The notes under the pieces: generated by a model
Told to the model about the DNA's origin: nothing
Seen by the model: only the letters and a program-made list of their open reading frames with translations
Database searches by the model: none
Position numbers and translations under genes: made by a program
From: an uncultured Clostridia bacterium
GTDB lineage: Bacteria > Bacillota > Clostridia > Christensenellales > Borkfalkiaceae
Reading direction: 5' to 3'
Assembly: GCA_944354125.1 (NCBI GenBank)
Contig: CALVPT010000015.1
Location: 1-36,861, forward strand
Length of the DNA stretch: 36,861 nt
Shown here: one piece after another, positions 8,776-17,048 of the stretch
Layout: each line of letters opens with the position of its first letter
Numbering within the stretch: the first letter of the stretch is position 1

Positions 8776-10209
8776 ATGAAATACTCATTAAAGGGCAGAA
8801 TTGCCGCAATAAGGCGCAAAATGCCCTCCGACGACGTTATAGACTATACATTTTTATCGGGTGGCGGCGAAGCGTTCGCGCTCGTCTATGCCGACACGAT
8901 AGCCGACAAGACGGCGGTGGGCGAACTCATCGTCAAGCCGCTCAGGGAACTCAAAGAAAAGTGCGCGGACGTCGAAGCGCTCATTGCCTGTCCTCAGGTC
9001 AAGCCCTGCCCTGACTATGACGAGGCGGCAAAACTCATCGCCGAGGGCTGCGCGATAGTTATATGCGAGGGCAAGGAGGAGATGTTCGCGGCGGACGTAA
9101 AGAGTCCGCCTCAGAGGGCGGTCATGGAACCGCCCACCCAGGTCGCCGTAAAGGGACCGAGAGAGGGTTTTACCGAGGACGTCAAGACGAATATCGGACT
9201 TATAAGAAAGCGCATAAAGAGTCCGACTTTAGAGATAAAGACGGTTATGGCAGGCAAACGGACGGATACCGTCGTCGCCGTATGCTATCTGTCAGACGTC
9301 GTCAGGGACGGGCTCGCCGAAAAGATAATAGGGCAGATAGAGAGCAAGGAAATAGACATTGTGCCCGATTCCTCGTATATTTCGGGGTTCATATCCAAAC
9401 GCCCCAAGTCGCTTTTCAAGCGCAACGCAACCTGCGAAAAACCTGACGTATTCTGCGCAAAGGTGTGCGAGGGCAGGGTGGGTATAATCGTCGACGGGTC
9501 GCCCATAGCCCTGACCGTGCCATATGCCCTCGCCGAAGATTTTCAGACGTCGGAGGACTACTATATCGTCAGTTACCGCGCGACTTTCCTGCGCTTTTTA
9601 AGGGTGCTGGCGCTGGTAATCGGCATACTTCTGCCCTCGATGTATGTCTGCGCCCAGCTGTTCAAAATTCAGCTCATACCCAAAAAACTGCTCTTTAAGA
9701 TTGCCAGCTCTGTCGAGGGAATACCGCTGTCGCCGAGCGTGGAGATGCTGCTTACGCTAATAGTTCTGGAGGTGCTCAACGAGGCGAGCATCCGCATGCC
9801 CAAATATGTCGGAATGGCGCTGTCCGTCGTCGGCGCGCTGGTGCTCGGCGATACGGCGGTAAAGGCAGGCATAATCTCGACTCCTGCCGTCATAATCGTC
9901 GCTTTCTCGGCGATATGCCTCTATACCGTGCCCGATATGGTCGAAACTTCTACCGTACTGAGGCTGTTATATCTGATTGTGGCAGGTTCTCTAGGCATAT
10001 TCGGGCTGGTCGTGCTGACTGCCGGCATTATAGTCTATCTCGCAGGCGAACAGGACTACGGAATGTCGCTGTTGTCGCCCTATGCGCCCCTGTCCTTAAA
10101 GGAGATGGCGGACGGAGTCTATAAGTCGGCGGCGTACCCGACTATGACCAGGCCGCGCGCCCTTAAAGTAAAGAACAAAGTGAGGTTTAAAGATGTCGGC
10201 AATAAATAG
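8776..10209 (+). CDS. Spore germination receptor subunit A (GerA/GerKA family)
   Basis: A 477-residue GerA-family protein: a hydrophilic N-terminal region (about residues 1-265, including the cytosolic nutrient-receptor domains) and five to six membrane helices in the second half (about 270-440). In spores, the A, B and C subunits form a receptor in the inner membrane that responds to small-molecule germinants and opens ion and dipicolinate release. The N-terminal part is shorter and more diverged than in Bacillus GerAA. First gene of a three-gene operon with 17-bp and 4-bp overlaps. No strong ribosome binding site is visible before the ATG. A forespore (sigma-G) promoter is expected but I could not place one. 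Confidence 0.9.
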   Translation: MKYSLKGRIAAIRRKMPSDDVIDYTFLSGGGEAFALVYADTIADKTAVGELIVKPLRELKEKCADVEALIACPQVKPCPDYDEAAKLIAEGCAIVICEGKEEMFAADVKSPPQRAVMEPPTQVAVKGPREGFTEDVKTNIGLIRKRIKSPTLEIKTVMAGKRTDTVVAVCYLSDVVRDGLAEKIIGQIESKEIDIVPDSSYISGFISKRPKSLFKRNATCEKPDVFCAKVCEGRVGIIVDGSPIALTVPYALAEDFQTSEDYYIVSYRATFLRFLRVLALVIGILLPSMYVCAQLFKIQLIPKKLLFKIASSVEGIPLSPSVEMLLTLIVLEVLNEASIRMPKYVGMALSVVGALVLGDTAVKAGIISTPAVIIVAFSAICLYTVPDMVETSTVLRLLYLIVAGSLGIFGLVVLTAGIIVYLAGEQDYGMSLLSPYAPLSLKEMADGVYKSAAYPTMTRPRALKVKNKVRFKDVGNK

Positions 10210-11383
10210 GCTGTCGGTAAGACAGATTTGTTTTATGTTAATATGCTATAACGCCGCGACGAAATTGCTTTTATACCCTGCCTTCATGGCGGCGGAGACG
10301 GGCAACGCGCTCATATTTCCCGCTCTCTTCGACCTTGCATTGCAGACAATCGTCGTGTGGGCGGTGGCGTTCCTTTCTTCAAGGACAGACGCGAGCTTTT
10401 ACGACCTTCTGGAAGGCGCGCTAGGAAAAGCAGTCGCAAAGGGAGTGTATGCGCTTCTTGCCCTCTATTTTCTGTTTACGGCGATAGTTCCGCTCGTCGA
10501 ACAGAAGAACTTCATTCACGATGCCTTTTACGAGACCATATTGGCGCTGGGCATGTTTCTGCCCGTCTTTGTATTTTTGTTCTATGCCGGGCTCAAGCCG
10601 CTCAGGGACGGCGGCGCGTTTGCCGACATATGCCTTCCCGTATTCGTCGGCTCTCTGGCTGTAATATGGGTAATGACGGCGGCGCAGGGCGACTATTCGC
10701 ATCTTTTGCCCGTCCTCAAACAGCCGCTCGGCGTGCTCGGCAAGGGGGTTATCTCCTCGTTTTACCGCTTTTCGGAGTCGGCGTTTTTGCTGATTTTTCT
10801 CGGGAATTTCAGGTATAAGAGGGGGGATGCGGCGAGGATGACCCTCTCATATGCCCTGGGCGGACTCGCGGTAGTCGCCACAATGGCCATGTTCTATGCC
10901 GTGTATGGTCCGCTTGCACGCACGCGCACGTTTGCAATCGTCAACTCGTCTCTCTTTTTCGCTTCGATAAACTATCTCGGCAGAATAGACCTCATCGCGG
11001 CATATGCCCTCGACATAGTCGTGCTCTTTGCGCTCGCCCTGCACGTTCAGGCGTTCACGCACTGCATGGGCAAGGTCTTCGGGCGGACGGACGTCAACTA
11101 TGTCTTTTCCGCCGTCGCAACGCTTGCCCTTCTGGGCGCGGTTATAGCCGTCAACAACAGGTATTCGCCCCTCCAGCAGGCGGCGGCAGGCTGGTTCTTC
11201 ATTCCCGTCGCGCTGTTTTCCTATCTTCTTCCCGTCGCGGCGTGGCTTTTGCCGCGAAAGCGCCGCAGAGTGATGCACGGCGAAAACGGGCGCGCGCCTT
11301 TTGCGGACGGAGAGGGGGCGAGCGGCGGCAAAGAGGTCGCGGATAAAGACGCAAGGAAAAAGGCGGAGGGAGGCAGAACGTGA
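10193..11383 (+). CDS. Spore germination receptor subunit B, permease-like (GerB family)
   Basis: A 396-residue integral membrane protein with about ten helices, of the GerAB/GerKB family within the amino-acid/polyamine transporter superfamily, which binds the germinant in studied systems. It overlaps the end of the A subunit by 17 nt and the start of the C subunit by 4 nt (GTGA). The C-terminal tail after the last helix (about 355-396) is rich in Arg, Lys, Gly and Glu and longer than in typical family members. Confidence 0.9.
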   Translation: MSAINRLSVRQICFMLICYNAATKLLLYPAFMAAETGNALIFPALFDLALQTIVVWAVAFLSSRTDASFYDLLEGALGKAVAKGVYALLALYFLFTAIVPLVEQKNFIHDAFYETILALGMFLPVFVFLFYAGLKPLRDGGAFADICLPVFVGSLAVIWVMTAAQGDYSHLLPVLKQPLGVLGKGVISSFYRFSESAFLLIFLGNFRYKRGDAARMTLSYALGGLAVVATMAMFYAVYGPLARTRTFAIVNSSLFFASINYLGRIDLIAAYALDIVVLFALALHVQAFTHCMGKVFGRTDVNYVFSAVATLALLGAVIAVNNRYSPLQQAAAGWFFIPVALFSYLLPVAAWLLPRKRRRVMHGENGRAPFADGEGASGGKEVADKDARKKAEGGRT

Positions 11384-12615
11384 AGATGCCCGATAAAAAA
11401 CTGTTGAAAAGGTGCGCCGCCATCATCTGCGCGCTGGCGATAGCAGGACTTACCTTTCTCTTTTTTACCAACGATTTCGGGCTTGTGGACCTGAGAAAGA
11501 CCTCGGTGGTCATAGGCGTGGGACTTGACAAGGCGGGGGACGAATTGGAACTTACAGCCCAGCTTGCCGTGCCCCAGCCTGCCGAAAACGGCGAAAAGAC
11601 GCAGTTCAGCGTAATTACGGGCAGGGGCGCAACCGTTGCCGAGGCGCTCAATAAGATAAACGTCAGGACGGGTTTCTATCCAAAGCTCGTCTTCTGCGAG
11701 CTCATTCTGCTCGGCGAAAGCTGCCTTTCCGGCGACGTGTTCGGTACGCTGGACTATTTTTACCGCAACGAGTATACGGGGCTTACCCCTAAGGTCGCCG
11801 CGTGCAGCGGCAGCGCAAAGGACGCGCTCTCGATGGACTTGCCCCTCGGCGATTCGGCGACTGACAACATCATACGCCTGCTCTCGGAGGAGGCGGAGCG
11901 CTCCGCAAACGTCTGCACTGTCAATCTGAAGGACATCGGAGAGGACGGCTATTCGGAAAGCGCTTTCTGCTATATGCCCTATATCTCCATGGAAAATGAG
12001 CAAAAGGGGGAGGAACGGCAGGGCTCGGGAGAGGGACAAGAGAGCTCGGGCGGAGGACAGAGCTCGGGCGGAGGACAGAGTGCAAGCCAGGGCGGAAAGT
12101 CGGCGGAAGGTTCGCAGGGCTTCGCTTGCAACCGTGCCGCGCTCTTTTCTGGCGGCAGATTTGCAGGCACGCTGGACGAGCGGCTTACCTTTGCCTTCAA
12201 TCTCGTCAACAGCGAGGTTAGGCACGCCTTTTTAAGGTGCGGCGAGGGCGAAGACATGCGCGTTATCGGACTCAGGGACTGCAAGGGCTCCAGGTCCGTA
12301 AGCTTAGAGGGGGACAGAGTAAACTTAAATCTCAGCTTTTCGGCGATAGTCAGGGTGCAGGACGGCGAGCGCAACCCCACCCCCGAAACCGAGGGCACGA
12401 AACAGGCGTCGGAGCAGGATATAGCACTCTGCCGCGAGCGGATAGAGGGTGACCTTGAAGCGCTGTTTGAAAGGTGCGAGCTTTTGGGTTGCGACCTGTT
12501 CGGCATAAGGAACCTTCTGTATAAATATCACTATTCGGAATATATGCGCTCGGAGGGGGCAATCGCCTCGTCGCCGACGCTCTCGCTGAGCGTAAGGCTT
12601 AAATCGGCGGCGTAA
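11380..12615 (+). CDS. Spore germination receptor subunit C (GerC family), no lipobox
   Basis: A 411-residue protein of the Ger(x)C family. It has an N-terminal hydrophobic segment (about residues 12-30), then the family-type segment around SVVIGVGLDKAG, and a C-terminal GerC domain. Most family members are lipoproteins with a lipobox cysteine directly before this region; here the equivalent stretch (FTNDFGLVDLRK) has none, so the protein is probably held by an uncleaved membrane helix. A Ser/Gly/Gln-rich low-complexity linker occupies about residues 206-245. GTG start at 11380 with a purine-rich GGAGGGAGG just upstream; an ATG follows two codons later. Confidence 0.88.
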   Translation: MKMPDKKLLKRCAAIICALAIAGLTFLFFTNDFGLVDLRKTSVVIGVGLDKAGDELELTAQLAVPQPAENGEKTQFSVITGRGATVAEALNKINVRTGFYPKLVFCELILLGESCLSGDVFGTLDYFYRNEYTGLTPKVAACSGSAKDALSMDLPLGDSATDNIIRLLSEEAERSANVCTVNLKDIGEDGYSESAFCYMPYISMENEQKGEERQGSGEGQESSGGGQSSGGGQSASQGGKSAEGSQGFACNRAALFSGGRFAGTLDERLTFAFNLVNSEVRHAFLRCGEGEDMRVIGLRDCKGSRSVSLEGDRVNLNLSFSAIVRVQDGERNPTPETEGTKQASEQDIALCRERIEGDLEALFERCELLGCDLFGIRNLLYKYHYSEYMRSEGAIASSPTLSLSVRLKSAA

Positions 12616-12704
12616 TAAAATTAGCGGTAACTCAGGTATATTACCGAATCAATTGAATTTTACAGAGTAAACAGCCGATATTAAGCGCGTATGGCGCTTT
12701 AATC

Positions 12705-12825
12705 GCGGCATATATGAGGGGCAATGCGCAATCGGCGGCATTCGCCGAGCCATATTGTCGCGGCAATTTGAATGCGGCATATTATGGGGGCAATCTGTTT
12801 AATTCGCGCATATTGCGGGGGCAAA
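12705..12825. repeat. Four short imperfect direct repeats in a non-coding gap
   Basis: Starting at 12705, 12749, 12774 and 12806 the sequence repeats a pattern of GC-rich start, CATAT(T/A), a few bases, then G-rich ending in GGCAA. Copies are 19-21 bp long. The 258-bp gap between the germination operon and the next gene contains nothing else except the terminator at 12835-12860. Confidence 0.5.
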
Positions 12826-12834
12826 ATAAAAAGA

Positions 12835-12860
12835 GCTCCCGGGGGCAATCCCCCGGGAGC
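12835..12860 (-). terminator. Rho-independent terminator for the minus-strand gene at 12874
   Basis: A perfect 11-bp stem GCTCCCGGGGG / CCCCCGGGAGC with a CAAT loop. Read on the minus strand it is followed by a T-rich tract (TCTTTTTATTTT), and it lies 13 bp after the stop of the minus-strand gene. It could also stop read-through from the germination operon. Confidence 0.85.
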
Positions 12861-12873
12861 CGGCAATTACGGG

Positions 12874-13422
12874 TCAGGCGGCGTTCATGTGCGCAAGCGT
12901 CTCTATGATGAGGCGCGAAAGCAACTTTATGTCCTTTTCCTGCATATCTTCGCCGCAGTACTCCTTTAAAATGTCAGTCGCCTTTACGGCTCCGTCGCCC
13001 GTCACGTCCTTTTGTATGGCGTCGGCAATGCGCGCGGCGGCGTCCTCTACGGCGTCCGTCGGCACGTAGCCCTCGATGAGCGTGGCAATTACGCCCTCCG
13101 TGGCGCTCTGCCCTTTCTTTCCCCGTATAAACTGTTCGTACCAGACATATATTATCGTGGAAAGCGCGCCCACCGAAAAGCCGTGTTCCATCACGTCGAC
13201 GTATGACGTTACCAGAATGCGGAAATCCATATTGTAAAGTACAGTATAAGCTCCGTAAAACAGACAGCCGACGATAAAAGGCAGAAAGGTGAGTATCTTT
13301 TTCTGACACTTTTTAAGGAGAGATATCTTCAGAATCTGCACGCAGAGCGTGGTAAGCGCCGCAAGCAGCATGATATCCAGCCCGTAAAAAGTAAAGGCGT
13401 CCAAAATTTCCATAAGGGTCAA
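12874..13422 (-). CDS. Unknown membrane protein with helical C-terminal domain
   Basis: I do not recognise this 182-residue protein. It has three hydrophobic helices in the first hundred residues (about 14-36, 43-64 and 80-98) and a soluble, probably helical C-terminal half (100-182). The start is a TTG at 13422: AAGGAGG lies eight bases upstream, while the ATG three codons further in would be too far. It is a single-gene unit with its own terminator. The topology loosely recalls holins, but nothing else supports that. Function unknown. Confidence 0.75.
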   Translation of the reverse strand: MTLMEILDAFTFYGLDIMLLAALTTLCVQILKISLLKKCQKKILTFLPFIVGCLFYGAYTVLYNMDFRILVTSYVDVMEHGFSVGALSTIIYVWYEQFIRGKKGQSATEGVIATLIEGYVPTDAVEDAAARIADAIQKDVTGDGAVKATDILKEYCGEDMQEKDIKLLSRLIIETLAHMNAA

Positions 13423-13518
13423 AGTATTTTCCTCCTTTCAATCTGTAAGGCAGGGAATTATCCCACCCGACGCAGCATAAAAGATAAACTCTGCCCGATA
13501 AAAATTTTTTCACCCGAC

Positions 13519-13536
13519 GCGTTTTATATAAAACGC
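13519..13536. promoter_or_regulatory. 18-bp perfect palindrome
   Basis: GCGTTTTATATAAAACGC is an exact inverted repeat in the divergent gap between the membrane-protein gene (13422) and trmB. It may be a dimeric-repressor operator or part of a promoter; no partner is identified. Confidence 0.45.
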
Positions 13537-13598
13537 CGCGCGCCCCGTAAAACGGCATATGATAAAATAAAAAAATAATAAAGACGTGCTCATTTCAC

Positions 13599-13628
13599 TT
13601 GCGCATATTATGTCGGATATGGTAAAAT
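13599..13628 (+). promoter_or_regulatory. Sigma-A-type promoter abutting trmB
   Basis: TTGCGC (13599-13604), 18-bp spacer, TAAAAT (13623-13628). The -10 ends only six bases before the trmB ATG, so transcription would start at about the A of the start codon. Confidence 0.5.
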
Positions 13629-13634
13629 TTGCCT

Positions 13635-14303
13635 ATGAGAATGCACAGAAAATCTCACCTCGACGAAAGATTGGCAAAATGCGCCAATCTCACCATCGCC
13701 GACGTGAGCGAAAAGAATATGAAAGCGGCGGCAGGACTCAGAAATCTCATCGATTTCAATGCCGTCTTCGGCAACGATAACGCCGTTCACCTCGAGATAG
13801 GTTGCGGCAAGGGCAGGTTTGCCTGCGAACTGGCTAAGCGCCGCCCCGATATTGACATAGTCGCCGTCGAAAAGATATCCAACGTACTCATAGAGGCGTG
13901 CGAAAGCGCTGAAAAGGAGGGCATTTCCAACCTGCACTTTCTCAACTGTGCGGCGGAGGTGCTGCCCAGGTACATCCCCGAGGGGTCGGTGGAAAGGATA
14001 TATCTCAACTTCTCCAATCCCCTTCCCAAGCTCGGCTATGCCAAACAGCGCCTTACTCACCCTCGCTTCCTGCAGCTTTATAAGGGGCTGTTAAAACAGG
14101 GTGGAACCATCGTGCAGAAGACGGACGACGGCGATTTCTATCGGTTCTCGCTGGAAAGCTTTATGTCGTGCGGCTTTGAAATTGTCGAAAAGTGCGAAGA
14201 TTTGGCCGCGTTGGGGGATGCGGACAACATCGTCACCGAGCACGAGCAGAGGTTTATGGATATGGGAAAAAATATTTACAGGATAGTTTGCAAGGTTAAA
14301 TGA
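13635..14303 (+). CDS. trmB: tRNA (guanine-N7)-methyltransferase, variant motif
   Basis: A 222-residue TrmB-family enzyme, which methylates G46 in the variable loop of tRNA. The SAM-binding loop LEIGCGKGRF is clear. The C-terminal signature VTEHEQRF also fits. The family motif normally reading DPWPK is NPLPK here, so the conserved acidic residue and tryptophan are both replaced. I chose the ATG at 13635 over the upstream TTG at 13629. No Shine-Dalgarno motif exists before it, and a promoter ends six bases upstream, so the mRNA may be leaderless. Its stop overlaps the metallophosphoesterase start (ATGA), making a two-gene operon. Confidence 0.88.
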   Translation: MRMHRKSHLDERLAKCANLTIADVSEKNMKAAAGLRNLIDFNAVFGNDNAVHLEIGCGKGRFACELAKRRPDIDIVAVEKISNVLIEACESAEKEGISNLHFLNCAAEVLPRYIPEGSVERIYLNFSNPLPKLGYAKQRLTHPRFLQLYKGLLKQGGTIVQKTDDGDFYRFSLESFMSCGFEIVEKCEDLAALGDADNIVTEHEQRFMDMGKNIYRIVCKVK

Positions 14304-15106
14304 GCCCTGCCGAGATTGTCGCTTTAATTGCGGGCATCGCGCTAATTGTCGTGCTGGCAGTACTCTTTGTCTGGTACAGCAACAATGCGCTGACGCTGAC
14401 AAAGTATACGGTGCAATCCCCCAAGGTGCCCGAAAGGGGACTTAAGATAGTCCACCTTTCAGACCTGCACGGCAAGCTGTTCGGCCGCAACGGCAGACGG
14501 CTTTTCAAACTCGTCGCCGAACAAAAGCCGGACATAATCTGCTTTACGGGCGATATCATACACAACTATAAGGGCGGAGGTCAGGAGGTCGCGGCATACA
14601 CCGTCTCCCGTCTCATAAAAATTGCGCCCGTCTATTTTATCGCGGGCAATCACGAGATGAGAAACAAGCACTACCGCGCGCTCAAAAAGTCCATTTCGGA
14701 TGCCGGCGCAATAGTGCTCGACAATCAGGTGGAGAGGGTGTACGGCATCAACCTCGTCGGCGTCAACGGCGCTCACCTCAAAAATGCCACGCCCTTCAGA
14801 CTCGCCGACGGGCTGGAGGGGTTCAGGCTGCTGCTCGCGCACGAACCGCAGTATATCGCAAGGTATGCCATGGCAGGCTATGACCTCGTGCTGTCGGGGC
14901 ACGCTCACGGCGGTCAGTGGCGCATTCCCTTTACGTCCGTAGGCGTCTATTCGCCGGGACAGGGGCTCTTCCCCAAGTATACCGAGGGACTTCACACCGT
15001 CGGCGACCTCAGGATGATAATCTCGAGGGGGCTGGGAAATTCGGAGTTCCCCCTGCGAATCTTCAACCGCCCCGAGGTGGTGGTCATAGACCTTAAAAAG
15101 TGCTGA
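14300..15106 (+). CDS. Membrane-anchored metallophosphoesterase (YkuE/YaeI-like)
   Basis: A 268-residue calcineurin-like phosphoesterase with one N-terminal membrane helix (about residues 5-27). The metal-binding motifs occur in order: SDLHGK, FTGDIIHN, AGNHEMR, and SGHAHGGQ near the C-terminus. The YaeI/YkuE group hydrolyses phosphodiester or pyrophosphate bonds in lipid-linked substrates; the substrate here is unknown. Start overlaps the trmB stop by 4 nt. Ends at a strong bidirectional terminator. Confidence 0.9.
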   Translation: MSPAEIVALIAGIALIVVLAVLFVWYSNNALTLTKYTVQSPKVPERGLKIVHLSDLHGKLFGRNGRRLFKLVAEQKPDIICFTGDIIHNYKGGGQEVAAYTVSRLIKIAPVYFIAGNHEMRNKHYRALKKSISDAGAIVLDNQVERVYGINLVGVNGAHLKNATPFRLADGLEGFRLLLAHEPQYIARYAMAGYDLVLSGHAHGGQWRIPFTSVGVYSPGQGLFPKYTEGLHTVGDLRMIISRGLGNSEFPLRIFNRPEVVVIDLKKC

Positions 15107-15150
15107 AAAAAAACAGCCGTTCCCGAACTTGAGGGAACGGCTGTTTTTTT
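15107..15150. terminator. Strong bidirectional terminator
   Basis: An 18-bp perfect stem (15107-15124 with 15133-15150), an 8-nt loop, with seven or more T at the 3' side and a matching A run at the 5' side. It lies directly after the metallophosphoesterase stop on the plus strand and about 90 bp after the end of the minus-strand carbamoyltransferase. Confidence 0.93.
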
Positions 15151-15243
15151 ATGCTCGTTTGCGCTGTCTGATTGACGGTGCAAGTATTTTATATGGGGCA
15201 AGGTGCGGGGTGCCCTTTTGTTTCAGGCTGCGCTCGGCTCTTT

Positions 15244-16182
15244 TCAGCGGATGAGCAGGGCGAGTATTGCCTTTATTGCGTGCAGTTTGTTTTCCGCCTG
15301 GTCGTATACTATGCTCTGTTTGCCGTCTATGACGTCGGCAGAGACCTCCACGCCGCGCTTTGCAGGCAGGGGGTGCATGAATATCGCCGTGCCAGAAGCG
15401 GCGCTCATAAGGCGGTTGGTTACCTTGTAGGGCGCGAGAATCTTGGCCTCTTCCTCGGTAATCAGCGAGTGGTAGTGGTAGCTGTCGGTATAGATTATAT
15501 CGGCGTTCTTCGCGGCGAGAGCGGGGTCGTCGGTAAGGAATATGCTGCCGTACTGTTCGGCGCTCTCTATGTGTTTGGGCTTAATGCCGAATTCCGCGGG
15601 CGTGGCTACGGCTACTTCCATGCCGCACTTGACGGCGCCCATTATGAGCGACGCCGCCACGTTCGAGCCCTTGCCTATGTAGGCGATTTTAAGTCCTTCC
15701 AGCTTTCTCTTCTTTTCCCATATGGTGAAAAGGTCGCTTATCGTCTGCATGGGCACATAGTCGGGGTTGGTAGAATTTATGACGGGAATGGGGGAGATGG
15801 CGGTGAAGTTGTCCAGCTCGCTCTGCACTATGCCGCGCGTAATAAGCGCGCCCACGCCGTAGCGGCAGATTACGTTTACGACGTCGGCAATGTTTTCGCC
15901 TGCGCGCATGTCCTTCTCGCTGTACTGCAGGTCGACCGAATCGCCGCCCAGCTGTCTTACGCCTATCTCCAGCGCCGAACGCGTCCTCAGCGAAGTATCG
16001 CCGAACATCATGGCAACCGTCACGCCCTGCAATATGTTTGTCTTTTCGTGCGCGACGAACTTCGCCTTGAGCTGCCTGGTGGCATACAGAAGTTCGAATA
16101 TTTCCTCCACGGAATAGTCCGCGAGCTTGGTCATATGCCTCTGCTTTATTGAATAGACGGGGGAATAACGGTTGATATCCAT
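15244..16182 (-). CDS. Aspartate/ornithine carbamoyltransferase superfamily, substrate uncertain
   Basis: A 312-residue transcarbamylase with both domains. The carbamoyl-phosphate loop is TSLRTR (usual STRTR), the C-terminal DQAENKLHA segment is ornithine-transcarbamylase-like, but the usual HCLP motif is HPLP (as in MHPLPAKRGVEV) and the second-substrate loop, which in ornithine transcarbamylases reads like DxWxSMG, is TDSYHYHS. The amino-group acceptor is therefore uncertain; ornithine, putrescine, an acylated ornithine or an unknown amine are all possible. It stands alone, without arginine, pyrimidine or carbamate kinase genes nearby. GAGAGG precedes the ATG. Chains with queH on the same strand but with 71 bp between. 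Confidence 0.82.
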   Translation of the reverse strand: MDINRYSPVYSIKQRHMTKLADYSVEEIFELLYATRQLKAKFVAHEKTNILQGVTVAMMFGDTSLRTRSALEIGVRQLGGDSVDLQYSEKDMRAGENIADVVNVICRYGVGALITRGIVQSELDNFTAISPIPVINSTNPDYVPMQTISDLFTIWEKKRKLEGLKIAYIGKGSNVAASLIMGAVKCGMEVAVATPAEFGIKPKHIESAEQYGSIFLTDDPALAAKNADIIYTDSYHYHSLITEEEAKILAPYKVTNRLMSAASGTAIFMHPLPAKRGVEVSADVIDGKQSIVYDQAENKLHAIKAILALLIR

Positions 16183-16253
16183 ATGAGACCTCTCTTAAAT
16201 ATTAACTTACAAGTCAATTATACTACTAATTCTGCGCTTTTTCAAGTCCGAAT

Positions 16254-16859
16254 TTACTTTTTAAGGCTTGCCGCAAGCGAGAAAACGCATCCGCAGTAGT
16301 TCTGCCTGTACAACTCGTATTCGCGGCTGAGCTGTGTGCTTCTTAAATATCCGCCCCGTTTTTTGAAGTCGGAATAAAGCCAGCTTACGCCGTACTCCTT
16401 TGCAAGTTCCTCGCCTATGGCGTTGATTGCTGCGGCGTCCTTCAAGGGGCTTATCGTAAGCGTCGTGCCGAAGTAATCGAAATGCCCCTCTTTTGCCGCG
16501 CGCGCGGTGCGCGAAAGACGCAGTCTGAAGCAGGCAAGACAGCGCTCTCCGCCCTCGGGGCAGTTCTCCAGTCCCTTTGCAACTGCATAGAACTCGGCGG
16601 TGTCGTGGTCGCAGTCCAGCTCGTCTGCCCAGCCCGTCCGCGATATGAACCGCCTGAGTTCGGCCTTGCGCTTTAGGTATTCCTCGTCCTCGATATTGGG
16701 ATTGAAGAAAAATACGGTTACGTCGAAGTGCTCTTTCAGCCGCTCGAGGCAGGCGGAGGAGCAGGGCGCGCAGCAGGCGTGCAGAAGAAGTTTTTTCCGC
16801 TCGCCGCCTAAATTGTCCGTAATTTCTGTGAGCTTTTTGTCGTAGTTGATGGCGTTCAT
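16254..16859 (-). CDS. queH: Epoxyqueuosine reductase QueH
   Basis: A 201-residue protein of the QueH (former DUF208) family, the non-cobalamin enzyme for the last step of queuosine synthesis in tRNA. Cysteine motifs that bind the iron-sulfur cluster and metal are intact: HACCAPC near residue 27, CLACF in the middle, and YCGC near the C-terminus. The family segment GTTLTISPLKD and the C-terminal SREYELYRQNYCGC are typical. No Shine-Dalgarno motif precedes the ATG; a promoter ends eight bases upstream. Other queuosine genes are not in the window. Confidence 0.95.
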   Translation of the reverse strand: MNAINYDKKLTEITDNLGGERKKLLLHACCAPCSSACLERLKEHFDVTVFFFNPNIEDEEYLKRKAELRRFISRTGWADELDCDHDTAEFYAVAKGLENCPEGGERCLACFRLRLSRTARAAKEGHFDYFGTTLTISPLKDAAAINAIGEELAKEYGVSWLYSDFKKRGGYLRSTQLSREYELYRQNYCGCVFSLAASLKK

Positions 16860-16867
16860 GTCTGAAT

Positions 16868-16895
16868 TTTATACCAAACGGGCGCGTCGTGGCAA
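16868..16895 (-). promoter_or_regulatory. Promoter of queH, next to the start codon
   Basis: On the minus strand TTGCCA (16890-16895), 16-bp spacer, TATAAA (16868-16873), then 8 nt to the ATG, implying a leader of only one or two bases. Confidence 0.55.
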
Positions 16896-16976
16896 GCAAA
16901 TAGCAAAGGTATGGACGGCAAGGTGGCAAAATTTATAAAATTTTAAATGAAATTTAAAAAATAATGCGTCAAGATG

Positions 16977-17006
16977 TTGGAAAAACGGTCTTGTCCGTGT
17001 TATCAT
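16977..17006 (+). promoter_or_regulatory. Probable promoter of the ABC ATPase gene
   Basis: TTGGAA (16977-16982), 18-bp spacer, TATCAT (17001-17006). This lies inside the frame upstream of the chosen ATG, which argues against the earlier TTG start at 16974. Confidence 0.45.
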
Positions 17007-17048
17007 ATTAAGGTAAATATTTCTTGTACTCGGACGGGAGAAAGCAAA

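Noticed and set aside
15172..16152. Long plus-strand frame of 326 codons
   Set aside because: It is the shadow of the minus-strand carbamoyltransferase, whose motifs are clear.
16974..17048. TTG start giving 25 extra residues on the ABC ATPase
   Set aside because: The ATG at 17049 has a ribosome binding site and the usual family N-terminus; the extra part overlaps a probable promoter.
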